Positions 7,526 to 14,504 of a stretch of DNA of 17,613 bases are shown here, piece by piece. Positions within the stretch are counted from its first letter, which is position 1; each line of letters opens with the position of its first letter. The notes under the pieces were generated by a model that saw nothing but the letters and a program-made list of their open reading frames with translations, was not told the DNA's origin and did no database searches. A program made the translations under genes and the position numbers. The DNA is from Firmicutes bacterium UBA5388 (GTDB taxonomy: Bacteria > Bacillota > UBA4882 > UBA10575): assembly GCA_002409975.1 (NCBI GenBank), contig DHOO01000125.1, positions 1-17,613 on the forward strand, read 5' to 3'.

Positions 7526-8422
7526 TTATAATTCGTAGGTCTTACGCATCCAAAGCACTAATAGATTACAGGCTAAAACCAGGGTAAACAGAGCGACCAA
7601 GGCAGCTGATGCCGCTCCAAAACGAAAGTAATTAAAACTAAGATTATAAGCGTAAATATTTAAAGTCTCAGAGGCAAAGCCCGGACCCCCTGTCGTCATG
7701 ACATAGATAATATCAAAAGTTTTTAAGGCGTCAATACAGCGTAGGACCAAGGCAATTAAAATAGTTGGCCTTAATAAAGGAAGTGTTACATCACGGATGA
7801 TCTGTAAAGGAGTTGCGCCATCAACAAGCGCCGCCTCAAAAGCCTCTTGCGGTAGACTAGCCAGCCCGGCAAGGACAATTAAAGTAATCATTGGTGTCCA
7901 TTCCCAGATATCAACGAGCGCTAATGAAGGAATTACCATTTTACTGGAGCCTAACCATTGAGAAGCAGGTAACCCCAGCAGTTTTAAGGCGTAATTACCT
8001 AAACCAATTGTTGGTTCATAAAACAAGGTCCAAGCTAAGCCAATCGCCACCGGAGTCGCCACCATCGGTAACAGCAAAATCAGTTTAACCAGATTCTTGC
8101 CACGAAAATCACGATTGAGAATCAAAGCAATAGCTACTCCTAATACCACTTCAATCCCTACCGCCATGATTGTAAAGTATAAAGTTAATTTAATAGAATT
8201 GAAAAACCGTGGTTCTTTCAGTAGATTAACGTAATTATCCAGACCTATAAAACTGATCCGTCCACCGGAGATCATATCCCAATCAGTCAGACTCACATAA
8301 AACGTATATAGAACCGGGAAGATCATCATTAAGAAGATAAATAAACCAGTAGGCAAAGGAAACAGCCATTTAATGTTTTTTTCTATTAATTGATTTACCC
8401 GAAAAGGCTTTTTAGCAGACAA
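7526..8422 (-). CDS. carbohydrate ABC transporter permease (MalF/UgpA type, CUT1)
   Basis: A 298-aa membrane subunit with six predicted helices, the first beginning about 20 residues in. The EAA loop reads EAFEAALVDGATPLQIIRD with LPLLRPT after it, characteristic of CUT1 permeases. It should pair with the MalG-type subunit downstream to form the channel. The frame is open to 8485, but the extra 21 codons would run through a strong stem-loop and have no ribosome binding site. TTG at 8422 follows GAGGTGA (8428-8434) by 5 nt and gives the normal length for the family, so I choose it. The gene lies between the sugar-binding protein and the second permease in one operon. Confidence 0.9.
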   Translation of the reverse strand: MSAKKPFRVNQLIEKNIKWLFPLPTGLFIFLMMIFPVLYTFYVSLTDWDMISGGRISFIGLDNYVNLLKEPRFFNSIKLTLYFTIMAVGIEVVLGVAIALILNRDFRGKNLVKLILLLPMVATPVAIGLAWTLFYEPTIGLGNYALKLLGLPASQWLGSSKMVIPSLALVDIWEWTPMITLIVLAGLASLPQEAFEAALVDGATPLQIIRDVTLPLLRPTILIALVLRCIDALKTFDIIYVMTTGGPGFASETLNIYAYNLSFNYFRFGAASAALVALFTLVLACNLLVLWMRKTYEL

Positions 8423-8437
8423 CGTTATCACCTCGGT

Positions 8438-8469
8438 AAAAGCAGGTGCGGCCTTTATCAGCCGCACCT
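8438..8469 (-). terminator. intercistronic stem-loop between binding protein and permease (partial terminator or mRNA stabiliser)
   Basis: A perfect 9-bp GC-rich stem (8461-8469 with 8444-8452) and 8-nt loop are followed on the minus strand by GC and four U (8438-8441). It begins 22 nt after the binding-protein stop. Sugar transporter operons commonly have such a structure here, raising binding-protein mRNA above permease mRNA. That role is inferred. Confidence 0.7.
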
Positions 8470-8490
8470 CTTTCATTTTCTTCAACCTGA

Positions 8491-9792
8491 TTAGTTCGGG
8501 CCTTCTCCGGCTCTTACCAACAACACATCGACTTTCCCCGCGGCAATCTTAGCCAAGGAGGCAATATCAGCTTGGCCGCCTGTTTCGATCGCTTTAACGA
8601 TCACTTCGCCAATAGCATCTCTCGCTTCGCCTACGGCAGTCATTAACGGTCGATCATACGGAACAGCAATTGGTCCGGTTAAATTAGCGCTTTCTGCCAG
8701 ACCCGGATATAACTGTTTGACTATTTCCGGATCATTCCAGACCGAAGTCCGCGCCATAGTTAAGCCATTAAGTTGAGCGGTCTTCGCCACCTGCTTACTA
8801 GTGGCCCATTTTAGAAACTCTAAAGCGGCATCTTTTTGTCTGGATTGGGCGGCAACTGCAACCGACCAGGGCACCACCTGAAACGGACGGGCGCCAGCAG
8901 GACCAGCCGGGAAGATAGCCACCCCTACTTGGTCAGCTACTACTGATTTTCCTGGGTCGATAATCCCGGCGATTAAGACACTGGCATCAGTCCACATCGC
9001 TACTTTTCCACTGGCGAACAACGCCTGGGCCTGAGGCCAACTCATATTGGTTACCCCTGGAGGACCATAATCATGTAATAACCTACCGTAATATTTAAAG
9101 GCCTCCACGGCTTCAGGAGAATCGATTACGCACTTTCCATCTTTAATAAAATCGCCGCCAAAACTATATAAGTAACTGGAAAATTGCGTAACGGCAGCGC
9201 CTCTTTGCCCTCGAGACACGATCCCATACATATCCTTCTCCGGATTATGTAATTTCTTAGCAGCAGCCTCTAATTCTTCTAGGGTGGTCGGCACTTTCAA
9301 GTTTGCTGCCGCAAACAGATCTTTTCGATAAAATAAAGTTTTCCATTCGGTCACGATCGGTATGGCGTAAACCTCTCTGTTGAGAGTTACCGCTTCTACG
9401 ATTGACTTAGGATAATCCGCCCAATCCCAACCCGCAGCCGGAAGATATTGATTAAGTTTATGATACCACCCATTTTTATAGAACAGTCTTCCTTCCTGAA
9501 GAGGGCGGGTCATAAAAACATCTACCGTTGAAGCTCGAGAAGTAAATTCTACAGTTAGTTTCTGGGTTAACTGGTTTTCTTCATAATTTTCCACGTTAAC
9601 CTTCATCCCTGTCTTTTTCTCAAACTCAGGAATTAATGGTTTAATAACATCAGTATAAGGATGATTAGCTGCCACAAATCGTAAGGTTACTTGTTTAGGG
9701 GCTGCGCCAATACTAATGGCGATTATTGCCATTAGACTTAAAATAAAGATGGTCAAAAACATTCCCCGCGATAATCGTTTTTTACTAATCAT
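8491..9792 (-). CDS. extracellular/periplasmic sugar-binding protein (UgpB/MalE-like, SBP family 1)
   Basis: A 433-aa solute-binding protein. Residues 1-30 form a signal peptide: basic start (KKRLSR), hydrophobic core at about 11-28, and a likely cut near IGAA. There is no cysteine there, so it is not a lipoprotein, which is unusual for a monoderm Firmicute. The mature part begins with the usual first strand (VTLRFVAANH) and has the two-lobe family-1 pattern, including the WTDAS segment and VVPWSVAV. Such proteins bind sugars or sugar acids and deliver them to the two permeases downstream. ATG at 9792 follows GGGAGGG (9799-9805) by 6 nt; a GTG at 9807 overlaps that site and is rejected. A uronate-type ligand is inferred only from the genes upstream. 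Confidence 0.92.
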   Translation of the reverse strand: MISKKRLSRGMFLTIFILSLMAIIAISIGAAPKQVTLRFVAANHPYTDVIKPLIPEFEKKTGMKVNVENYEENQLTQKLTVEFTSRASTVDVFMTRPLQEGRLFYKNGWYHKLNQYLPAAGWDWADYPKSIVEAVTLNREVYAIPIVTEWKTLFYRKDLFAAANLKVPTTLEELEAAAKKLHNPEKDMYGIVSRGQRGAAVTQFSSYLYSFGGDFIKDGKCVIDSPEAVEAFKYYGRLLHDYGPPGVTNMSWPQAQALFASGKVAMWTDASVLIAGIIDPGKSVVADQVGVAIFPAGPAGARPFQVVPWSVAVAAQSRQKDAALEFLKWATSKQVAKTAQLNGLTMARTSVWNDPEIVKQLYPGLAESANLTGPIAVPYDRPLMTAVGEARDAIGEVIVKAIETGGQADIASLAKIAAGKVDVLLVRAGEGPN

Positions 9793-9818
9793 TTTTATCC
9801 CTCCCACAATCTCCTCTG

Positions 9819-9832
9819 TTGATAATTGTCAA
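9819..9832. promoter_or_regulatory. near-palindrome in the leader of the binding-protein gene
   Basis: TTGATAATTGTCAA is symmetric at all but one base pair and lies 27 bp before the start codon, downstream of the promoter at 9891-9919. It could be a repressor site or part of leader structure. A second ribosome-binding-like AGGAGGTGA (9854-9862 on the minus strand) lies further upstream with no good start codon after it. Confidence 0.3.
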
Positions 9833-9890
9833 TACGTCCTGGAGTAACAGGTTTCACCTCCTCAGTCATTAATCTTATGTTACTGTTTAT

Positions 9891-9919
9891 AATATACCAT
9901 TGATTTTGGGGAGCGTCAC
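9891..9919 (-). promoter_or_regulatory. promoter of the sugar transporter operon
   Basis: On the minus strand GTGACG (9914-9919) and TATATT (9891-9896) are separated by 17 bp. The -10 is good and the -35 weak, as expected for a promoter needing an activator. Transcription would start near 9884, leaving a leader of about 90 nt before the binding-protein gene. Confidence 0.6.
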
Positions 9920-9921
9920 CT

Positions 9922-9976
9922 TACTGAGGTACTAACTTTGTTCTGTAAATTATTTGTTAAGTAGTACTCAGGTACT
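9922..9976. promoter_or_regulatory. paired 12-bp activator-type sites upstream of the transporter promoter
   Basis: TACTGAGGTACT (9922-9933) and TACTCAGGTACT (9965-9976) match at 11 of 12 positions and start 43 bp apart, about four helical turns. Relative to the predicted start near 9884 their centres are near -43 and -86, classic activator positions. The second copy is also a 5-4-5 inverted repeat (AGTAC/GTACT). The response regulator gene ends 44 bp away, so it is the prime candidate binder. Confidence 0.5.
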
Positions 9977-10019
9977 CTTTTTTTAAATCACTTCTTGATG
10001 CGAAAGGTAGCCGCTTTTC

Positions 10020-10706
10020 TCAAGTATTTATCATTTCATTAAAACCTGCTTTAATAGCTGCCAGGGAGGCTTGTACACGATCCTTTACTTCCATTTTGCA
10101 GTAGATCTTACTTACATAGTTTTTAACTGTTTGTTTGGCCATATGAAGACGATTAGCGATTTCTTCGTTATCATAACCCATCGCAATCATTCGCAGAATC
10201 TCCTTTTCTCTGCTGTTTAAGTCCTTCACCCATTCCGGCTCTTCTTCAACCGAGGACGAAGTTGATAACTCACTATTCTGAACTAATCTGCCCACTAGTT
10301 TTTCTGCCACTCGTGGTGAGATTAAAACTCCACCTTCATAAACTGCCCGCACCGCAGTAATTAATTCCATCGGCGGCATGTCTTTGAGTAAATAACCCAC
10401 CGCTCCGAATTGCAGAGCTTCGATGACATATTCATCATCATCGAAGGTTGTCAGCATTAAGATTCTAGTCTGAGGATATCGATCTTTAATAATCTTTGTC
10501 GCTTCGACCCCAGTCATCTTCGGCATCCTCACATCCATCAACACCACATCTGGTAATAAATCCGCGATCAGCTGCACAGCCTCTTCCCCATCACTGGCTA
10601 CTCCTACCACAATGATATCTTTGGCCCTGGTTTCCAAAACTGTGCGCAGACTTTCAACAAAAAGTATCTGGTCATCCACTAACAACACTTTAATTTTACG
10701 ATTAAT
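10020..10706 (-). CDS. NarL/FixJ-family response regulator, probable AUU start
   Basis: A 228-aa DNA-binding response regulator if translation starts at ATT 10706 (222 aa from GTG 10688). With the longer numbering, the receiver has the acidic pair D11-D12, phosphoacceptor D58 in LMDVRMPKMTG, T86 and K108. The C-terminal LuxR-type helix-turn-helix spans about 164-220, starting at LNSREKEILR. GTG 10688 has no ribosome binding site and would cut into the first receiver strand. AAAGAGGTGA (10713-10722) is 7 nt before the ATT, which restores the usual beginning (NRKIKVLLVDDQ). The ATT overlaps the kinase stop TAA by one base (ATTAA), suggesting coupled translation. It likely activates the sugar transporter operon that follows. 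Confidence 0.9.
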   Translation of the reverse strand: MNRKIKVLLVDDQILFVESLRTVLETRAKDIIVVGVASDGEEAVQLIADLLPDVVLMDVRMPKMTGVEATKIIKDRYPQTRILMLTTFDDDEYVIEALQFGAVGYLLKDMPPMELITAVRAVYEGGVLISPRVAEKLVGRLVQNSELSTSSSVEEEPEWVKDLNSREKEILRMIAMGYDNEEIANRLHMAKQTVKNYVSKIYCKMEVKDRVQASLAAIKAGFNEMINT

Positions 10707-11925
10707 TTTTTATCACCTCTTTATCCCAAGGTATCCAGGCAGAAAGTAGAAATCCCGCGCCTAACTTCGTAAATATTTCTAATCTCCCACCCAGCTGTTC
10801 AATACGTTCGCTCATGCCTGTTAAACCATATCCTTTATTGAGTTTTACGGCCCCAAATCCATTATCCTTAATATAGATATTTACCCCTCCATTCTGACTG
10901 GAAAAAGAGATTTCAATACTAGTAGCGAGCCCGTGACGGATAGCATTGGTGATTCCTTCCTGCACCAGTCGATATGCGGTCAAATCTGCTTCCTTACCAA
11001 GGGTTAAAGGCGCATCTCCCAGGTTAAGAGAGACCTTAATCTGGGTGGCGTTGGTAAAGGTCTTAACCAGATTAGTAATTGCCGGGAGACCAGTAACTTT
11101 TGCCATCTCCAGCGGCCGTAAAGCCTGGAGGGCGCGACGAACATCCGCCAAACCTTTTAAGGCCTGATCCCTCGTTAATTGTAAATGTTTTTGTAAAACT
11201 CCACAGTCACCTGGGGTAAGATCGAGAGCTGCTTCGAGCATCATCACCAGATTAGTAAGGGTATAAGCCAATGTATCATGAATTTCCCGGGTTAATCTTC
11301 GTCGTTCATTCATTTCCGCTTGTTGTTTTGCCATCACAGCATAATCCTGTAGTTCCAGATTAGCCTTGACTAACTTTAGCGACGCATTATGAAGACTCCG
11401 GTTCAACTCTTCGTATGTAAGCTGATTTTCTGATTGGAGCCGGAGAAAAAAGGCTAGAATGATAATTAACCCACTATAGATTGATAATGATAAGAGATCG
11501 TGTTTGGAAGGAACGGGCATCGCAATCTCCCAGGCGAGAATAGGTCTTTGCGCAATAAGCACAAATAACCATACTCCGACTGCAAATGAAACGCTTTCCC
11601 AATGCTTTGGCAAATAAATTACCCCTTCAACAATCAAGGCGGAAATAAGAGTTAACTCGATGCCAAGATAACTACCAAAAGGAAGTCCCATAATCCAAAA
11701 CACCGTGACGCGAAACAATAGCAGTACCCATCTCAGTAGTTTATAACGACAAAAAGGCAGGATTAAGCCACTAAGAAGGGAAGATATGAGAAGAAAATAA
11801 AACTGATTTACCCACTTTGAGGGGAGTGGAAGGTTAACAATTTCCAACTGAAATTGGTAGTAAGCCGTTAGATGGGCTGCTACCGTGATGATCAGTGTTA
11901 TTAACCGGGGAAATAGTTTCAGCAT
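10702..11925 (-). CDS. NarL-type sensor histidine kinase (HisKA_3)
   Basis: A 407-aa membrane kinase. The first 165 residues hold about five to six hydrophobic segments and no sizeable extracytoplasmic domain, so sensing is probably within the membrane. A coiled linker (165-205) leads to the HisKA_3 dimer domain with the phosphorylated His216 in REIHDTLAYTL. The ATP-binding domain shows the N box (QEGITNAIRHG, Asn327), DNGFGA (354-359) and GYGLTGM (365-371). ATG at 11925 follows AAGGGGG (11933-11939) by 7 nt. It forms an operon with the response regulator, whose start overlaps its stop. Placement between uronate-type enzymes and a sugar transporter suggests it reports on that substrate; the signal itself is unknown. 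Confidence 0.93.
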   Translation of the reverse strand: MLKLFPRLITLIITVAAHLTAYYQFQLEIVNLPLPSKWVNQFYFLLISSLLSGLILPFCRYKLLRWVLLLFRVTVFWIMGLPFGSYLGIELTLISALIVEGVIYLPKHWESVSFAVGVWLFVLIAQRPILAWEIAMPVPSKHDLLSLSIYSGLIIILAFFLRLQSENQLTYEELNRSLHNASLKLVKANLELQDYAVMAKQQAEMNERRRLTREIHDTLAYTLTNLVMMLEAALDLTPGDCGVLQKHLQLTRDQALKGLADVRRALQALRPLEMAKVTGLPAITNLVKTFTNATQIKVSLNLGDAPLTLGKEADLTAYRLVQEGITNAIRHGLATSIEISFSSQNGGVNIYIKDNGFGAVKLNKGYGLTGMSERIEQLGGRLEIFTKLGAGFLLSAWIPWDKEVIKN

Positions 11926-12079
11926 AATTGTTCCCCCTTAGTAAATAAGGGCGCCTGTGAAAACGAACATCAACCTATTGTTATTTAAATATTCATCTAA
12001 CTACTAATAAACTCCTGCTAACCATGGCGCATCGTAGGCGAATTTAAGAGGGAATTCATTCCACTTTATTTGCCGGATG

Positions 12080-12117
12080 AAATTAAACGCTATCCAAACA
12101 CGGATAGCGTTTAATTT
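12080..12117 (-). terminator. long hairpin terminator after the short-chain dehydrogenase gene
   Basis: A perfect 16-bp stem (12080-12095 with 12102-12117) and 6-nt loop lie 28 bp beyond the SDR stop codon. The outer pairs are A-U, so the U-rich half acts as the tail in either direction. It should separate the dehydrogenase operon from the sensor kinase operon. Confidence 0.8.
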
Positions 12118-12144
12118 TGCTCAGGACGATAATAAGCCTTTTTA

Positions 12145-12921
12145 TTACTTTTTACTGGCCGCTCGGGTTGCGCCTGTTGAGATCCCGCCGTCTACCAAAA
12201 TTGTCTGTCCTGTTAGATATTGACTAGCATCTGAAGCTAAAAATACTATTATGCCATCTAGATCATTAGGCTGACCAGGTCTTTTCAACGGAATTCGATC
12301 ACAGATGTATTCTACCCATTCCACATCCTCGTATAGTACTTTATTTTGTTGAGTCTTAAACCAACCCGGCGCCAGACAATTAACCGTAATTCCATGTCTT
12401 CCCCATTCATCAGCTAAACTGGCAGTCATCTGTTTAACCCCTCCCCGACTGGCGCAGTAAGGGGTAATACCAGCATACCCAAAGACACTGGTAACTGAAC
12501 CAATATTGATAATCCTTCCGTATTTCTGAGGAATCATCTTTCTGGCCGCGGCTTGAGCCATAAAAAAACTACCCCGCAAATTTGTGTCGAGGACTGTATT
12601 CCAATCTTCCCAGGTAATCTCAAGCGCCGGCTTACGAATATTGCAACCCGCATTGTTTACTAGAATGTCTATTGTCCCAAACTCGTGAGCAACTGTGTCC
12701 ACCAGTTGTTGAATACTATTATAGTTACAGACATCTAACTCCACAGGAAAAGCTTTTCTTCCAAGAGCCTCAATCTCATCTTTAAATGGTTTTAAAGTTT
12801 CAAGATGTCGGCTAGTGATCACCAAATCAGCTCCAGCTTTAGCCAGAGCCCGCCCAAAGTATTGTCCCAGCCCGCGGCTGGTTCCGGTAACAATCGCTAC
12901 TTTACCTGTTAAATCAAACAA
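12145..12921 (-). CDS. short-chain dehydrogenase/reductase, gluconate 5-dehydrogenase-like
   Basis: A 258-aa SDR of classic length. It has the cofactor motif TGTSRGLG (12-19), NNAG (89-92), Asn114, Ser142 and Tyr155, but the catalytic lysine of YxxxK is arginine (Y155-CAS-R159, codon CGG). The overall sequence resembles gluconate 5-dehydrogenase and KduD-type reductases that act on keto-sugar acids, fitting a uronate pathway. The frame opens at ATG 12960, but that start has only a weak, distant AAAGG and its first 13 codons come from a repeated intergenic element. TTG at 12921 follows AAAGGAG (12930-12936) by 8 nt and gives the standard start (MFDLTGKVAIVTG), so I choose it. The gene lies 148 bp after the zinc dehydrogenase and is probably co-transcribed with it. 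Confidence 0.9.
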   Translation of the reverse strand: MFDLTGKVAIVTGTSRGLGQYFGRALAKAGADLVITSRHLETLKPFKDEIEALGRKAFPVELDVCNYNSIQQLVDTVAHEFGTIDILVNNAGCNIRKPALEITWEDWNTVLDTNLRGSFFMAQAAARKMIPQKYGRIINIGSVTSVFGYAGITPYCASRGGVKQMTASLADEWGRHGITVNCLAPGWFKTQQNKVLYEDVEWVEYICDRIPLKRPGQPNDLDGIIVFLASDASQYLTGQTILVDGGISTGATRAASKK

Positions 12922-12935
12922 ATTTCCTTCTCCTT

Positions 12936-13002
12936 TCGCAGCTCGTCGCTCGTCACTCATGTTGAATGTTAACCTTTGCGACTGTAGGTCCCAAAATCCG
13001 GC
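12936..13002. repeat. dispersed intergenic repeat, copy A
   Basis: Shares three exact or near-exact blocks in the same order with copy B (14398-14482): TCGCTCGTCACTC, CCTTT(A/G)CGACT and AAAATCCGGC, with GTAGG between the last two. Copy A lacks about 18 bp present in B. It lies after the stop of the zinc dehydrogenase gene and ends exactly at the ribosome binding site of the SDR gene. Confidence 0.65.
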
Positions 13003-13069
13003 GCTTCACCCAAGCACGCCGGGGAGCATCCTTACCGGATTGTTGGCAGGATAAACTTCATTGATTAGC

Positions 13070-14101
13070 TCAAGGTTTAAGAATTACTTTCATCAAGCCG
13101 GGTTCTCCTGCATACAGTCGTTTAAACCAGGCTTCTCCATCCGCAAGCGGCGCAGTAGCGCTAATAAAAGTATCCACATCAACTTTACCTGAGGCAATGA
13201 GCTCAAGGCAGTCAGGATATTCGCCTGATGAAGCACAAGAACCATTAAGTGATAATTGTCTTGTTACTATCGTTTGCAGAGGAAGATCGACGGATGGTTT
13301 CAGGTTTCCCACCAGAATTAAGGAGCCACCTTTTCTTAAGCTGGCAATCGCTGATTGTACTGTGGAAGTAATCCCTACTACTTCAAAGGCCAGATCGGCG
13401 CCTCGCCCCTCCGTCAATTTGTAGATCTCAGTTGGAACATCAACCTGGTCTGCTTTAAGACCAACCGTAGCCCCAAATTTCCGAGCCAAATTTAGTTTTT
13501 CCTGAACCAGATCGACAGCAATAATCTGTCGGCAACCTACCAATTTTAACAACTGGACCACCAATAAGCCAATCATCCCAACTCCCACCACCACAGCAGT
13601 CTCATTTAAGGAGACTGATGAACGTCTGAGCGCATGAAAGGCAATCGACAATGGTTCAATCATTGCAGCTTGCTCAAAACTGACACTATCAGGTAACGAA
13701 TAAATAATATGGGATGGTAGAGTAACATACTCGGCTAAAGCGCCATGTAAGCGATAATCATCACAAGAGACCCCCAATACTTTTCGATGGTCACAAAGAT
13801 TAATCTCACCACGTCGACAAAAGTAACACCTTCCACAATAGATCGTAGAATCAAAAGTTACTCGCGCGCCTGGTTGAAAATTATGTACATTTGCTCCTAC
13901 TTTTTCAATGATGCCCGAAGCTTCGTGTCCCATAATAATCGGTGGAATACGCCTCCCAGTACTGCCATCAATCCCATGAACATCGCTGCCACAGATCGCG
14001 CAAGCTTTAATTTTCACCAGCGCCTCATCTGGACCACACCCCGGAACCGCAAATTCTTCAATCATAAATTTGTGATAATCCTTTAAAACTAACGCTTTCA
14101 T
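13070..14101 (-). CDS. zinc-dependent medium-chain alcohol/polyol dehydrogenase
   Basis: A 343-aa MDR enzyme of the sorbitol/threonine dehydrogenase type. The catalytic zinc site is shown by Cys37 (CGSD), His59-Glu60 (GHE) and Glu149 in IEPLSIAFHA. Four structural-zinc cysteines are at 89, 92, 95 and 103. The Rossmann fold has G173-x-G175-x-x-G178 and Asp197 at the end of the second strand, favouring NAD over NADP. It oxidises a secondary alcohol, probably a sugar acid or polyol here, but the exact substrate cannot be read. ATG at 14101 follows AAGGGG (about 14108-14113). It is the first gene behind the promoter at 14186-14214 and is followed by the SDR. A zinc dehydrogenase also occurs among the Thermotoga maritima galacturonate genes around uxaE, as I recall. 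Confidence 0.92.
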   Translation of the reverse strand: MKALVLKDYHKFMIEEFAVPGCGPDEALVKIKACAICGSDVHGIDGSTGRRIPPIIMGHEASGIIEKVGANVHNFQPGARVTFDSTIYCGRCYFCRRGEINLCDHRKVLGVSCDDYRLHGALAEYVTLPSHIIYSLPDSVSFEQAAMIEPLSIAFHALRRSSVSLNETAVVVGVGMIGLLVVQLLKLVGCRQIIAVDLVQEKLNLARKFGATVGLKADQVDVPTEIYKLTEGRGADLAFEVVGITSTVQSAIASLRKGGSLILVGNLKPSVDLPLQTIVTRQLSLNGSCASSGEYPDCLELIASGKVDVDTFISATAPLADGEAWFKRLYAGEPGLMKVILKP

Positions 14102-14167
14102 CCTAATCCCCTTCTTAAAAATGTTTTATTGCTTATTGGCGCATAACAATTTTTCCAGCATTTCAAG

Positions 14168-14185
14168 ATTAAAGCTTTCTTTAAT
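14168..14185. promoter_or_regulatory. palindromic operator at the dehydrogenase transcription start
   Basis: An 18-bp dyad with perfect 7-bp arms (ATTAAAG and CTTTAAT) and a 4-bp centre touches the -10 box of the promoter at 14186-14214 and covers the predicted start. This is a repressor position. No repressor gene is in the window apart from the unrelated TetR. Confidence 0.5.
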
Positions 14186-14214
14186 ATTATATTTAAATTG
14201 AAAGCTATAATCAA
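14186..14214 (-). promoter_or_regulatory. promoter of the dehydrogenase operon
   Basis: On the minus strand TTGATT (14209-14214), a 17-bp spacer and a perfect TATAAT (14186-14191). The leader to the ADH start would be about 78 nt. Upstream of the -35 is a short direct repeat GATTAACGATTAA (plus strand, about 14217-14229). Confidence 0.75.
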
Positions 14215-14266
14215 TGGGATTAACGATTAAGCTTTTTGCGTTGTATCCTTTTTAAAAGGTCCCAAT

Positions 14267-14312
14267 ACAATATATAGTGTTTGACTAATACCAGTCAAAC
14301 ACTATATATTGT
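14267..14312. repeat. 20-bp perfect inverted repeat (long A+T-rich hairpin)
   Basis: Arms 14267-14286 and 14293-14312 are fully complementary over 20 bp around a 6-bp loop (AATACC). Neither strand has a clear U-run after the stem, so it is not a standard terminator. It sits in the 403-bp gap between glnS and the dehydrogenase operon, about 50 bp upstream of the latter's -35 box. Confidence 0.85.
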
Positions 14313-14397
14313 GGTTAAATAAAAGTTTTGGTAATTATGCAATTCTCTCAACTGATAAACCCTTTTTCAAAGAAAATATTCGTTTCATACCTTGCTC

Positions 14398-14482
14398 TCG
14401 CAACTCGTTGCTGGTCGCTCGTCACTCGTTGTTCAGATAGCCTTTACGACTATCAAGTAAATGTAGGCGCCTAAAATCCGGC
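14398..14482. repeat. dispersed intergenic repeat, copy B
   Basis: The longer partner of the element at 12936-13002, in the same orientation and again just after a gene stop (22 bp beyond the glnS stop). It carries extra sequence within the 5' block (about 6 bp) and between the CGACT and GTAGG blocks (about 12 bp). The minus strand can form a small GATAG/CTATC hairpin here. Confidence 0.65.
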
Positions 14483-14504
14483 AAATCATCGTGTCGCTCA
14501 ATTT

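Noticed and set aside
9961..9983. AGTAC/GTACT hairpin followed by seven T on the plus strand, resembling a terminator.
   Set aside because: The stem is only 5 bp, no plus-strand gene precedes it, and the sequence is repeated at 9922-9933, so an operator is more likely.
12922..12960. Extended N-terminus of the short-chain dehydrogenase from ATG 12960.
   Set aside because: The extra residues are encoded by repeat copy A and its edge, the start has only a weak, distant AAAGG, and a TTG with an excellent site gives the family-standard start.
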